Shown one piece after another: positions 1-8,470 of a stretch of DNA of 20,618 nt. How positions within the stretch are numbered: the first letter of the stretch is position 1; each line of letters opens with the position of its first letter. The notes below the pieces were generated by a model, which ran no database searches, was not told the DNA's origin, and saw nothing but the letters and a program-made list of their open reading frames with translations. The translations under genes and the position numbers were made by a program. This DNA comes from Cyanobacteria bacterium OH_PDB_112 (GTDB lineage: Bacteria; Cyanobacteriota; Vampirovibrionia; Gastranaerophilales; CAJFVJ01): the NCBI GenBank assembly GCA_023457295.1, contig JAEWLZ010000043.1:1-20618 (forward strand). Reading direction: 5' to 3'.

Positions 1-8
1 ACTTAAAA

Positions 9-1634
9 ATGGGTTTGTCGTCAAATCAAGCAAGATTTTTATCTCTAACCTCAAGGCAAGTTGACCTGGAGCGCCGTATCCAGCAAATTTGCCAGAGACG
101 CTTGCGTTTGGCTTCCGAACTCGAAAATGTCGCTACTTCATACAATAATTCAATTTCAAATCGCAAGATGTTCACAAAATCCTTATCAGGATTGCAAAAT
201 CTTTCTATGAACAGTCTTGAAAAAATAGGATACAAGGTGATTGATAATAATACGGGAGAGCTTGTACATGGTCTTATGAAAGCTGTTTCCGTACCTAGTT
301 CATCTGCTACTGTTATAAATTCTGAAGAAGAATTTATGAATTTGGTCAACGTTATGAATGGTGGAGATGCCGCAGCTACTGCAGCACTTGCAGGAAACTA
401 TGTTCTTGGTTGTGATATAGACCTTTCTGATAACGGTAATTTTGCCAAAAATGTTATCACAGGAACTTTTACTGGAACATTTGACGGACAAGGGCATACT
501 CTTTCGGGTGCTAATATTACGGCAACTGGTACAGACCGTTTTATAAGTGTTATTACCGCGAATTCAGGTACAATTAAAAATTTACAGGTAAGTGATATTA
601 ATATAACCGTACCGGATAGAATTGTATTACCTGGTCCATATGATTATTCTTTTATAGGAATTTTAATAGGTGCAAACGGGGGTAATATTGATAACGTTGC
701 TGTCACAAATTCAAATATAGATGTAGGAGACGGGCATCAAATAGTAGGTGGTTTCATAGGAAGTAATGGGGGAACAATTACAAATTCATATTCTAATACT
801 GATGTTGAGGTAGGAAATGGGCTACAATATGTAGGCGGCTTTATCGGAGACCCTTCAAACAGCAATATTTCAACTTGTTATTCGACAGGAAATGTAACAA
901 CAGGAGATAATTGTATTTATGTCAGCGGTTTTCAAGGCGGTTGGAACGATGGACCATCTTCTGTTGCTAATTCTTATTCAACCGGGACTGTAACCGTAGG
1001 AAATAATTGTACTGAAGTCGGCGCGTTTATAGATGAAACAAGAGCCGCCGGGACAAGTGTGACCTCTTCTTATACAACAGGAAATGTAGTAACAGGTACA
1101 GGATGTGTATATGTAGGCGGTTTTGCCGGTTTTGTGAACGGTGGAACTACCGTAGGAGCAGATAACTTCTATCAGAACAATATGTCAACGACCGCGGGTA
1201 GTGCTGTCACAACTCCTGCAACCGCAACATCAGGCTGGAACACAACAATTTGGGATTTATCAGGCGATTTACCCTTATTAAGAAGTGAAGGAGCGTCCGC
1301 AAATCTTGAAGAAAAATTGCGTTCGGGCAGATATTCTCTTGTCAGAGAAGCTGATGAATTCACGCAAGATCCACTTGCTCTTGAAGGTGATGATTATGAA
1401 ATCATTGACTGGCGAAGCGTTTCTGAACTAAATGACGAACTTTACAAAGGTGATGATGTCGAAGCTGAAAATAAATATGACAAAACAGTAGAAGAAATAA
1501 ACGCCCAAGACAAAAAACTTCAGCTTGAACAGACTTCTATTGAGGTTGAATACAAAGCTATCAGCTCTGAGCGAGAATCCGTGAAGAAAATCCTCGACCA
1601 AAACGCGCAAAACTCTTTCAAATATTTCAGTTAA
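9..1634 (+). CDS. Coiled-coil protein with inserted GLUG-repeat beta-helix domain
   Basis: 541 residues. I do not recognise a characterised family. Residues 1-90 are a charged helical N-terminus (GLSSNQARFLSLTSRQ) of a kind I associate with many paralogous Gastranaerophilales proteins of unknown role. Residues about 102-428 form a Gly/Asn/Thr-rich domain: a GTFDGQGHTLSG block (156-167), then repeats of the form VGGFIG...NSYSTGNV near 215, 245, 275, 305, 337 and 368, closing with W-D-L-SGDLPLLR. These are GLUG-type repeats, known from bacterial surface and adhesin proteins and expected to stack as a beta-helix. Residues 470-541 return to a charged coiled coil ending in SFKYFS. There is no signal peptide or membrane segment, so how it would reach the surface is unclear. 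Only 8 bases precede the ATG, so its ribosome site cannot be judged. The repeats support the domain call; any adhesion role is inference. Confidence 0.8.
   Translation: MGLSSNQARFLSLTSRQVDLERRIQQICQRRLRLASELENVATSYNNSISNRKMFTKSLSGLQNLSMNSLEKIGYKVIDNNTGELVHGLMKAVSVPSSSATVINSEEEFMNLVNVMNGGDAAATAALAGNYVLGCDIDLSDNGNFAKNVITGTFTGTFDGQGHTLSGANITATGTDRFISVITANSGTIKNLQVSDINITVPDRIVLPGPYDYSFIGILIGANGGNIDNVAVTNSNIDVGDGHQIVGGFIGSNGGTITNSYSNTDVEVGNGLQYVGGFIGDPSNSNISTCYSTGNVTTGDNCIYVSGFQGGWNDGPSSVANSYSTGTVTVGNNCTEVGAFIDETRAAGTSVTSSYTTGNVVTGTGCVYVGGFAGFVNGGTTVGADNFYQNNMSTTAGSAVTTPATATSGWNTTIWDLSGDLPLLRSEGASANLEEKLRSGRYSLVREADEFTQDPLALEGDDYEIIDWRSVSELNDELYKGDDVEAENKYDKTVEEINAQDKKLQLEQTSIEVEYKAISSERESVKKILDQNAQNSFKYFS
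312..1292 (+). repeat. GLUG-repeat coding block (imperfect tandem repeats)
   Basis: About six degenerate protein-level repeats of roughly 30 residues lie inside the first gene. Each has a glycine-rich VGGFxG strand followed by SYSTGxV and a spacer. The last few units are also similar at DNA level (for example around 880-925 and 1078-1125), which suggests growth by internal duplication. Confidence 0.65.
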
Positions 1635-1660
1635 AGCCTTAACAACTACTCAAAATTTAC

Positions 1661-1694
1661 TTGAAAATATATTTTTTTTTATATATTTTATACT
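1661..1694 (+). promoter_or_regulatory. Possible promoter of the HEAT/queC operon, within an A/T-only inverted repeat
   Basis: TTGAAA at 1661-1666 is followed 15 bp later by TATATT (1682-1687); TATACT (1689-1694) is a second possible -10. The same stretch contains a 9-bp A/T-only inverted repeat (1664-1672 with 1681-1689) around a run of T, which could act as a weak terminator of the upstream gene. Both readings are weak. Confidence 0.25.
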
Positions 1695-1717
1695 TATGTT
1701 TAAGATATAGGTAGCTT

Positions 1718-2698
1718 ATGAAAGAGTTTTCAATCGAAAATCTAGCCAGGCTCACAAAAGAGTTCAAAATCGCCTCAGGACTTAAAACGGATGTGCACAT
1801 TGAGCTCCTTGAAAAAGTCAAAGAGTATCCGGATGAAGTTGCGGTTGAAATTTATAATCATTTTTTGACTCAGGAAACAAGTCCCGAAATTCTTCTTTAT
1901 CTTGTTAAAACAATTGCTGGTTACAACCGTGAGTCCAGCGTAGACATTTTAATAGAACTTTTACTTTGGAAAGAAAAATTCAGTGCATCGGGTAAAAATT
2001 CTGACGACTACATAGAACTAAGAAGTTATATTGCAAGAGTTTTAGGGTGTTCAAGAAATTCTAAGGTTACATTACCTTTACTTTATACCTTAAATAGCAA
2101 AAACGAAAACTATAAACTTCGTCTCAGTTGTGCAGATGCTTTAGGACAAATGGGAAATAGTTATGCTGTCGGATCTTTAATAAATGTAGTTGCGGATAAT
2201 GAAGAAAAATCTGTTTATTTGCGGGAAACTGCGGCAAAAGCTCTCGGCAAACTTAGAGATATAAGGGCTATCGAACCTCTTGTTTCTATTTTAGAAACTA
2301 AAGAAGGCTTTGTAAATAAATTCAGTTTTTTTAAAGAAAGAATTGTTGAAGCTTTGGGCAATATAGGCACCCAAGATAAAAGATCTATAAAAGCTTTAAA
2401 AAGCGCCCTTCTGGACGAATCTCCTTATGTAAGACTAAGTGCTATTGAAGCTCTTTCAAAAATTGAAGACGAAGAAGAAATTCTTCCAATTATAAAAGAA
2501 TGTTTGTTTGATGATAATGAAGAAGTAGCCAGAAGTACGGTTATAGCTCTTTATAATATTTCAGGAAGCGAAATCCTTTTAGAAATCTTGCACGATGAAA
2601 AAATACCTTCTGTATGCAAAGATGAAGCCAAATCCATTTGGGAGGAATACGAATCTGACGATAATGATGAATATGAAGAAGAGGACTGTGATGAATAA
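1718..2698 (+). CDS. HEAT-repeat protein (PBS-lyase-like HEAT)
   Basis: 326 residues, soluble. About six helical HEAT repeats run from residue 100 to 290, with the typical pattern LR-x2-AA-x-ALGKLRD-x-RAIEPL (clearest at about 170-195); others include LRLSCADALGQMG and VRLSAIEALSKIED. The N-terminal 95 residues look like more divergent helical repeats, and the last 20 are strongly acidic. Such proteins are usually binding scaffolds; some cyanobacterial relatives are phycobilin lyases, but no chromophore role should be inferred here. A weak ribosome site (AGGTAG) lies before the ATG. The last 8 bases overlap the start of queC, so it heads a translationally coupled operon. Its partner is unknown. 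Confidence 0.8.
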   Translation: MKEFSIENLARLTKEFKIASGLKTDVHIELLEKVKEYPDEVAVEIYNHFLTQETSPEILLYLVKTIAGYNRESSVDILIELLLWKEKFSASGKNSDDYIELRSYIARVLGCSRNSKVTLPLLYTLNSKNENYKLRLSCADALGQMGNSYAVGSLINVVADNEEKSVYLRETAAKALGKLRDIRAIEPLVSILETKEGFVNKFSFFKERIVEALGNIGTQDKRSIKALKSALLDESPYVRLSAIEALSKIEDEEEILPIIKECLFDDNEEVARSTVIALYNISGSEILLEILHDEKIPSVCKDEAKSIWEEYESDDNDEYEEEDCDE

Positions 2699-3374
2699 AA
2701 AATCAGGACTTGTTATCTTATCGGGAGGACTTGACTCTACAGTAAGTCTTGCAACTTTAAAAGATGAGCTTGAAATTAAACTCGCAATAACTTTTGACTA
2801 TGTTCAAAAAGCCAAAATCAACGAAATAACATCTTCAGTTCACATCGCAAAATTCTACGGAATAAATCATAAAATTATCGAGTTGCCCTGGCTTAAAGAA
2901 ATAACCAAGACAGCTCTTGTAAATAAAAATGAAAACATACCCGAACCTGACATAACAAAAGACACAACGGAAGCAATGAAAGCCGTATGGGTTCCAAATC
3001 GAAACGGAGTTTTTATTAATGTTGCTGCAAGTTTTTGCGATTCTATGGATATAGACTATATCATTTTTGGAGCAAATAAAGAAGAGGCTGGGACGTTCCC
3101 TGATAACAGCAAAGAATTTTTGAACGAAATCAATAAATCTTTAAGCTACTCAACCCTTAAAAAAGCTGAAGTAGTAGCTCCTTTAATTGAACTTGAAAAA
3201 GTCGATATAGTAAAATTAGGCAAAAAACTTGATATTCCATTTAATTTAATAATGAGTTGCTATACAAATATAGGAAAACATTGCGGTAAGTGTGAATCTT
3301 GCAAAAGATTAAAGAGTGCTTTAGAGAAAGCTGGTTTAACAGAAATTATAGAGAAGGTTTTTAATGCAAAGTAA
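2691..3374 (+). CDS. queC: 7-cyano-7-deazaguanine synthase QueC
   Basis: 227 residues, the usual QueC length. The family converts 7-carboxy-7-deazaguanine to preQ0 using ATP and ammonia, in queuosine tRNA modification or related deazaguanine pathways. Visible signatures are the PP-loop SGGLDS at residues 11-16, a VPNRN motif at 101-105, and four zinc-binding cysteines near the C-terminus (C190, C198, C201, C204; CGKCESC). The motif usually reading DYGQRH is DYVQKA here, a modest divergence. The ATG at 2691 is chosen because SGGLDS then sits 10 residues in, as in homologues, with GAAGAGGA just upstream. An in-frame ATG at 2595 would add 32 residues translated from inside the HEAT gene. The gene overlaps HEAT by 8 bp and the DUF366 gene by 11 bp. 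Confidence 0.93.
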   Translation: MNKKSGLVILSGGLDSTVSLATLKDELEIKLAITFDYVQKAKINEITSSVHIAKFYGINHKIIELPWLKEITKTALVNKNENIPEPDITKDTTEAMKAVWVPNRNGVFINVAASFCDSMDIDYIIFGANKEEAGTFPDNSKEFLNEINKSLSYSTLKKAEVVAPLIELEKVDIVKLGKKLDIPFNLIMSCYTNIGKHCGKCESCKRLKSALEKAGLTEIIEKVFNAK

Positions 3375-3930
3375 ATATATCGAAAATGAAATAAAATACA
3401 CAGGTTCAGAACTTGCGCCTCATTGGATTTATAAAAATTTCAAAATGCAGGGCGATGCAATAGTCGCTTTTTGCGGAGAATGTGATGTAAAAATTACAGA
3501 AATGGTTGATATAGAAGATGTTTTGGATAACTCGCCCATTTACAGTCAAAAAATGTTGCATTTTATAATAGAGCATTTTAATATCGGACTTGCCGAAGGA
3601 GTTGTAAGACAAAGGCTTTTTATAAATATTATAAGAGAACAAATCCTTAAACACCTCCCTAAAGGTAGTGAAATTGAACGTTTTGGCGATGATCTATTTT
3701 TTGACAAAAAAAAGCTTTCTGTATCAATCGCCGCTAAATCTATAAATTCTGTTTTAATTCATACAGGACTAAACATAATTTCAGAAAATGCAGCAATAGA
3801 AGCATCGGGGCTTATATCAGATATGGACTTGCAAAATGTTCATGCTCTTGCTAAAGATATTATAGAATCTTATTCAAAAGAATGTGATAATATTTTATTA
3901 GCTACAACAAAAGTCAGAGGGGTTTTATGA
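3364..3930 (+). CDS. DUF366 family protein, coupled to queC
   Basis: 188 residues resembling DUF366, a family best known from archaea and scattered bacteria and of unproven function. Conserved-looking blocks are HWIYKNF (20-26), GDAIVAF (30-36), MLHFIIEHF (64-72), GDDLFFDKKKLSVSIA (108-123) and IHTGLNI (132-138). The GDDL-x4-KKLSVS block resembles the NDx-x-GxKxSG segment of lipoate and biotin protein ligases, whose lysine contacts the substrate or adenylate. That link is my inference from motif shape only. It starts 11 bp inside the end of queC and shares an ATGA stop/start with the next gene, so all are one operon. The context points to deazaguanine or tRNA-modification metabolism. Confidence 0.75.
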   Translation: MQSKYIENEIKYTGSELAPHWIYKNFKMQGDAIVAFCGECDVKITEMVDIEDVLDNSPIYSQKMLHFIIEHFNIGLAEGVVRQRLFINIIREQILKHLPKGSEIERFGDDLFFDKKKLSVSIAAKSINSVLIHTGLNIISENAAIEASGLISDMDLQNVHALAKDIIESYSKECDNILLATTKVRGVL

Positions 3931-4697
3931 ATAACGACTATTCATTCGAAAATTTTAAAAAAAGAAGAGATGCCATAAAAAATAAAACAACAAATGAGCC
4001 AAAAAGCTTATTGCAACTTTTTGGAAAAACATTTGCGATAGTTTTGTTCTCTTTTTTGGTTTTAGCGACAATTATCAGTCCAAACCTAAATATTCCGGCT
4101 CTTAATGACGATACGGAAAGTGTTCAGGATATGAGCAGTTCAGATTTTAAAAGCAGAATAGATTATCGCTTGCAGCAAATAAAGCTTGATGATTCCAGTC
4201 CAAATCAAAAAATGCCTCAAAATGAAACAGGGGAACAAATTCAAGAAGCAATGGAAACAGCGAATAGTCTTGTAAAAGTTGATTTATCAACTTTTAATAC
4301 TCCGCAACTTCCGTCAAAAAATTATAATACTCCAATTGCTCCGAATTTTGGGCCATCTTCAACAAAAAAAGAAGCCTCAACAATAAATCTTCCGCAATCA
4401 ACACCTTCAGATACCAATAAATCTATGCAACAACAATCTCCAACTCCTTATATACCCAAAACACAACAAAATAAGAATTACAAAATTTTAGTAGGGGATT
4501 ATGCGACTCCGGAAGATGCGCAAAGAGCAGCAGATGCTATGTCAGCCACATCAACTTCAAGTGTTAAACCTTTTATAAAAAGCCACAACGGATTATATAC
4601 GGTTCAAATAGGATCATATAATGATGTTCAAAAAGCTCAGACTATTGCAGGCTCATACAAAGCTAGAAATTATAAAGTAAAAATTATTGAGCAATAG
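3927..4697 (+). CDS. Single-pass membrane protein with C-terminal SPOR domain
   Basis: 256 residues: a short basic cytoplasmic N-terminus (1-30), one membrane helix at about 33-51, a low-complexity linker rich in Ser, Thr, Pro, Asn and Gln (about 60-182), and a SPOR domain at 184-256. The SPOR domain shows the typical double half-repeat, YKILVGDYATPEDAQRAAD and YTVQIGSYNDVQKAQTIA. SPOR domains bind glycan strands lacking stem peptides at division septa, so a periplasmic cell-wall or divisome-linked role is likely. The start overlaps the DUF366 stop (ATGA) and is preceded by AGAGGGG. The 3' end overlaps the convergent membrane-protein gene by 14 bp, leaving no room for a terminator between them. 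Confidence 0.85.
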   Translation: MNNDYSFENFKKRRDAIKNKTTNEPKSLLQLFGKTFAIVLFSFLVLATIISPNLNIPALNDDTESVQDMSSSDFKSRIDYRLQQIKLDDSSPNQKMPQNETGEQIQEAMETANSLVKVDLSTFNTPQLPSKNYNTPIAPNFGPSSTKKEASTINLPQSTPSDTNKSMQQQSPTPYIPKTQQNKNYKILVGDYATPEDAQRAADAMSATSTSSVKPFIKSHNGLYTVQIGSYNDVQKAQTIAGSYKARNYKVKIIEQ

Positions 4698-6366
4698 TCA
4701 TATTATTTTTACAGTGTTTAGGATCACTAATACCTTTATATTCTTTATACTTGCTAAATATGGAAGAACCTATGAAATTAAGTATAACACCTGTTCCAAG
4801 AGACACTAATAAAGCTTTTGCCCCATTAAATTGTTTAGCAAGTGCCCAAAAATAAATTCCTGTACCTCCTACTATTGGGATACCCAACTCAAGGCTTGTT
4901 CCTATTTTTTTATCAGTGGTATCATCTTTTTGAAGAGCAGCAAAGTATCCTAAAATAGGAAGGGCTAATCCAACAACATCCCCAGGGCCTGACCCCAGAG
5001 TAATATCTCTTTGTTTATCGAACATATTTACAAGGCAGTTGAAGCTTCCATTCAAGTCTTTAATATGCCTATCTGCTGTTTTCTTTATTGACTTATCAAA
5101 TTCAGAATCTTTACCCCAAACTTCGCCTGCCAATTTTCTTACCTTTTGAACAAGTCCTGTACTATTATCTTTAAATAAATCATTATATTCATCAATATGG
5201 TGAATAAGCTTTTCTTTTAATTTGCTTTCGGGCAATAAATCTGCTTTTTCTCTGAAATTATCTATCTTTTTCCTGATATTTTCAGCAATCTCTTCTCTAT
5301 TTTTAGCATTATGTGCATCTTTAGCGTAAGTTTTCACACTTTTTTCCAAATCAAGTGAAGCTTCAATCAAACTTTTTTGACTGTAAGAATCTTTAATCAT
5401 ATAAATAACAGCATTTGTGTCATTTATCCTGCTTTTTGCATAATTTGCCACATCATCAAATGTTTTAGAAATTTCATTTTTTTCACTCAAAATCTTTTTA
5501 ACAAATTTATAACGTCTTTGTTCCAAAATATCTTCAGCAACAAAACCTTGCAAAGTTTCTTTGGAAGTAAGTCTTTTAGGATTCATTTCTTTAGTCAAAT
5601 ATTCCATATCTTTTTGCATATTATTATAGTGCATCTCAAGACTATGGCTGAGAAGAAATTCATTAGGATTTTCACGTGTTGTTTTCACAAGTTTTTGAAG
5701 CTTAACCCAAGGATTATTCGGATCATTAATATTTTCTCTACAAGATTTATTTAAAATATTAAGGTTTTTTGCTTCAATATTATCTTCTGTCTGAAAAATA
5801 GCAGACTCTACCGACGCCATAAATTCATTGTATGACTCTCTAGATTTTTTAAGACTTGAACGTACAGAATTTTTATTTTCGCGGGTAAAAATACCTGAAA
5901 TGAAATCCCTAAGCTTCCTTGTGGGCGAAGTTTTATCCATTACTTTGTACAATGAATAATCTTTTATTGTACTAGAGTTTGTAATAATTTTTGCAATTTT
6001 ATCAAAAGCATTTGTTGTTACAGTAAAAAATTTGTGAAAATGTTTATTTTGCACATTTTGAAATTTATTCTTAAGCCTTATAACAGCCCCTTTTAACTTA
6101 TTAGAAACAAGTTTGGATCTATTTAAAGAAAAGCCGACCAATGCCATACTTGCTACAATACCTATTGTTTGCAATGTGATGACAAGTTTTTTATGCTTGC
6201 GATTTTGAGAATCTTCAAGCTGATTTTGTTGGACAAATGTGTCATTTTGCTGTGTAAGATATTTATTTTTTTGTTGATTGTAAGACGAATAGCCCTGATT
6301 ATCACATTGGATAAAGGGCTGAAAAGTATTATTATTAAATTTTTCGTTTAAAATACTATTTGTCAT
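4684..6366 (-). CDS. Large hypothetical membrane protein with helical central region
   Basis: 560 residues; I do not recognise the family. A Gln/Asn-rich N-terminal 55 residues precede a basic stretch and a first membrane helix (about 61-80). A long Lys/Glu-rich, mainly helical region (about 90-455) looks like coiled coil without catalytic motifs. Three hydrophobic segments close the protein (about 462-479, 493-510 and 516-536), with Gly-rich faces such as GIPIVGGTGIYFWALA. Similar layouts occur as lineage-specific proteins in gut Melainabacteria, but I cannot name a homologue. It starts 71 bp downstream of the clpX terminator, so it is probably transcribed from its own promoter. Base composition looks like its neighbours. 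Confidence 0.75.
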   Translation of the reverse strand: MTNSILNEKFNNNTFQPFIQCDNQGYSSYNQQKNKYLTQQNDTFVQQNQLEDSQNRKHKKLVITLQTIGIVASMALVGFSLNRSKLVSNKLKGAVIRLKNKFQNVQNKHFHKFFTVTTNAFDKIAKIITNSSTIKDYSLYKVMDKTSPTRKLRDFISGIFTRENKNSVRSSLKKSRESYNEFMASVESAIFQTEDNIEAKNLNILNKSCRENINDPNNPWVKLQKLVKTTRENPNEFLLSHSLEMHYNNMQKDMEYLTKEMNPKRLTSKETLQGFVAEDILEQRRYKFVKKILSEKNEISKTFDDVANYAKSRINDTNAVIYMIKDSYSQKSLIEASLDLEKSVKTYAKDAHNAKNREEIAENIRKKIDNFREKADLLPESKLKEKLIHHIDEYNDLFKDNSTGLVQKVRKLAGEVWGKDSEFDKSIKKTADRHIKDLNGSFNCLVNMFDKQRDITLGSGPGDVVGLALPILGYFAALQKDDTTDKKIGTSLELGIPIVGGTGIYFWALAKQFNGAKALLVSLGTGVILNFIGSSIFSKYKEYKGISDPKHCKNNMTIAQ

Positions 6367-6437
6367 AAAAAATAAATCATCTTACACATTTATAAAAAAA
6401 CAATTTATCGTAAATTATTGCCAAAAAACATTGAAAA

Positions 6438-6462
6438 AAGAGAGGTTTTGTTAACCTCTCTT
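6438..6462 (-). terminator. Intrinsic terminator after clpX
   Basis: A perfect 10-bp stem (AAGAGAGGTT with AACCTCTCTT) closes a 5-base loop, 28 bp past the clpX stop. On the - strand the stem is followed at once by a run of T (six A on the + strand at 6434-6439) and a second T run further on. There is no T run on the + strand side, so it works for the - strand only. Confidence 0.85.
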
Positions 6463-6489
6463 AATATAAAATTCAATTTAAATAAGTGT

Positions 6490-7803
6490 TTACGCTATCT
6501 CTTCGTTTATTTCTTCTTTTGATTCAGCTTTTTTAGGCAAAAGCTCAACAACATTTTTGCGTTTTTTTACCATTTCTGAAGTAATAACGAATTCTTTAAT
6601 ATCGTCACGGCAAGGAATTTCGTACATAATATCAAGCATAAGTTCCTCAACTATTGAACGAAGAGCTCTTGCTCCTGTTTTGCGTTTAATAGCTTCTTTA
6701 GCAATTAAAGAAATAGCTTCTTCTTCAAAATCAAGTTTTACACCATCAATGCTAAGTAATTTTTTGTATTGTTTCAAGATAGCATTTTTAGGCTCTGTCA
6801 AAATCCTGACAAGAGCTTCCTCATCTAATGGATCAAGGACAGAATAAACAGGTATACGACCTATAAATTCAGGTATCAAGCCAAATTTAAGCAAGTCATC
6901 CGGTTGAAGTTTTTTAAGAATTTTAGCTTCTTCAATTTCTTTTTCGTACTTACTTTTACGAGCAGTAGCGCCAAATCCTAGAGAACTTCCGTCTGCTGTA
7001 CGCTGTTCTACTATTTTATTCAAGCCTACAAAAGCACCGCCTACTATAAACAAAATATTTGAAGTATCAATTTGTATGAACTCCTGATGAGGATGCTTAC
7101 GTCCTCCTTGAGGAGGAACATTAGCAACAGTACCTTCAATCATTTTTAATAAAGCCTGCTGAACACCTTCACCGCTAACATCTCTGGTAATGCTAGGGTT
7201 TTCTGACTTACGAGCAATTTTGTCTATTTCATCAATATAAATAATTCCTTTTTCTGCTTTTGTAACATCATAGTCAGCACTTTGATAAAGTCTTAAAAGA
7301 ATATTTTCAACATCATCACCGACATAACCAGCCTCTGTTAATGTTGTTGCATCAGCTACCGCAAACGGTACATTAAGCATTTTTGCCAAAGTTTGGGCTA
7401 AAAGTGTTTTCCCGCTACCAGTAGGACCAACTACAAGGATATTACTTTTTTGAACTTCAACATCTTTAAGCTCAGCATCGGCTCCTTCATTATAAATACG
7501 CTTATAGTGGTTATAAACAGCAACAGAAAGAACTTTCTTAGCAGTATCCTGCCCAATAATATGCTCATCCAAATACGCCTTTATTTCGTGAGGTTTTGGA
7601 ATGTTTGCAGATTCTTTAGCCGGTTTTTCACCGACATCTTTTTCTTTATCTTCAAAAAATTCTTCATCTAAAATCTCATTGCACAAATCCACGCATTCAT
7701 CGCAGATATATACTTCAGGTCCTGCAATAAGTTTTTTAACCTGATCTTGTGTCTTTCCACAGAAAGAACATTTTAGACGTGAACCGTCGTGTTTAGTAGC
7801 CAT
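6490..7803 (-). CDS. clpX: ATP-dependent Clp protease ATP-binding subunit ClpX
   Basis: 437 residues, full length. ClpX is the AAA+ hexamer that unfolds tagged proteins and threads them into ClpP in the cytoplasm. The N-terminal zinc-binding domain has C12, C15, C34 and C37. The AAA+ module shows Walker A GPTGSGKT (126-133), the GYVG pore loop (159-162), Walker B IIYIDE (187-192), the RKH loop (235-237), an LGF tripeptide (275-277) in the place of the IGF loop that docks on ClpP, the PEFIGR motif (311-316) and sensor-2 GARALR (377-382). A strong ribosome site, AGGAGAG, lies just before the ATG, 15 bp after the clpP stop. It is the last gene of tig-clpP-clpX. Confidence 0.97.
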   Translation of the reverse strand: MATKHDGSRLKCSFCGKTQDQVKKLIAGPEVYICDECVDLCNEILDEEFFEDKEKDVGEKPAKESANIPKPHEIKAYLDEHIIGQDTAKKVLSVAVYNHYKRIYNEGADAELKDVEVQKSNILVVGPTGSGKTLLAQTLAKMLNVPFAVADATTLTEAGYVGDDVENILLRLYQSADYDVTKAEKGIIYIDEIDKIARKSENPSITRDVSGEGVQQALLKMIEGTVANVPPQGGRKHPHQEFIQIDTSNILFIVGGAFVGLNKIVEQRTADGSSLGFGATARKSKYEKEIEEAKILKKLQPDDLLKFGLIPEFIGRIPVYSVLDPLDEEALVRILTEPKNAILKQYKKLLSIDGVKLDFEEEAISLIAKEAIKRKTGARALRSIVEELMLDIMYEIPCRDDIKEFVITSEMVKKRKNVVELLPKKAESKEEINEEIA

Positions 7804-7818
7804 AACGCTCTCCTGAAA

Positions 7819-8424
7819 TTAGTCTTCTTTTTTTACAGGTTTTTCCGCTTTTTCGATAACTTTGTCTATCATTCCGTATTCAAGAGCTTCTTGCGGAGTC
7901 ATAATATAATCCCTGTCTGTATCCTTTTCAATTTTCTTTATTGATTGACCTGTATTGTTAGCCAAAATCTCATTCAAAGTTTTCTTTAAGCGACCTATTT
8001 CAGCTGCCTGAATTTGAATATCTGTAGCCTGACCTTGCGCACCTCCCAATGGTTGGTGAATCAAAACCCTTGAATGAGGTAAAGCCATACGTTTACCTTT
8101 AGCCCCTGCAGAAAGAAGGAATGCTCCCATACTTGCGGCTTGTCCCAAGCAAATTGTACAAACATCCGCTCTTATATGCTGCATAGTGTCATAAATAGCC
8201 AAACCTGCGGTTACACTTCCTCCCGGACTATTGATATATAGCATAATATCTTTTTCGGGATTCTCAGAATCTAACAATAAAAGCTGCGCAACAATTAAAT
8301 TTGCCACCATATCATCAATTTGTGTTCCCAAAAATATAATACGCTCTCTCAATAATCTTGAGAAAATATCAAACGAACGCTCTCCTCTTGAAGATTGTTC
8401 TATAACTACCGGTACAAAGCTCAT
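7819..8424 (-). CDS. clpP: ATP-dependent Clp protease proteolytic subunit ClpP
   Basis: 201 residues, the standard length. This is the serine protease that forms the double-heptamer degradation chamber. The catalytic triad is visible as S98 (GQAASMGA), H123 (LIHQP) and D172 (DTDRD); the oxyanion-hole segment INSPGGSV is at 64-71. The N-terminus lacks a long propeptide. GAAAGGG precedes the ATG at good spacing. It lies 46 bp after tig and 15 bp before clpX, the order found in many bacteria, so its ClpX partner is co-expressed. Confidence 0.97.
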   Translation of the reverse strand: MSFVPVVIEQSSRGERSFDIFSRLLRERIIFLGTQIDDMVANLIVAQLLLLDSENPEKDIMLYINSPGGSVTAGLAIYDTMQHIRADVCTICLGQAASMGAFLLSAGAKGKRMALPHSRVLIHQPLGGAQGQATDIQIQAAEIGRLKKTLNEILANNTGQSIKKIEKDTDRDYIMTPQEALEYGMIDKVIEKAEKPVKKED

Positions 8425-8470
8425 GTATTTTTCCCTTTCAATAATCGTATACTTAAATTCTATCAGATTT

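Noticed and set aside
312..1292. CRISPR-like array or IgA-type metallopeptidase from the GLUG repeats
   Set aside because: The repeats are in-frame, degenerate and protein-coding. GLUG repeats occur beside M26 peptidases in some proteins, but no zinc-peptidase HExxH motif is present here.
2595..2690. Upstream extension of queC from an earlier in-frame ATG
   Set aside because: It lies wholly inside the HEAT gene, adds 32 residues not found in QueC, and the ATG at 2691 has a better ribosome site and places the PP-loop correctly.
1718..2698. Phycobilin lyase assignment for the HEAT-repeat protein
   Set aside because: Only the generic HEAT repeats are shared; there is no phycobiliprotein gene nearby and no specific lyase signature that I can see.
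5377..5754. 125-codon + strand open frame
   Set aside because: It lies opposite the 560-residue membrane protein gene, has a Phe/Ile/His-rich shadow composition and no ribosome site or recognisable domain.
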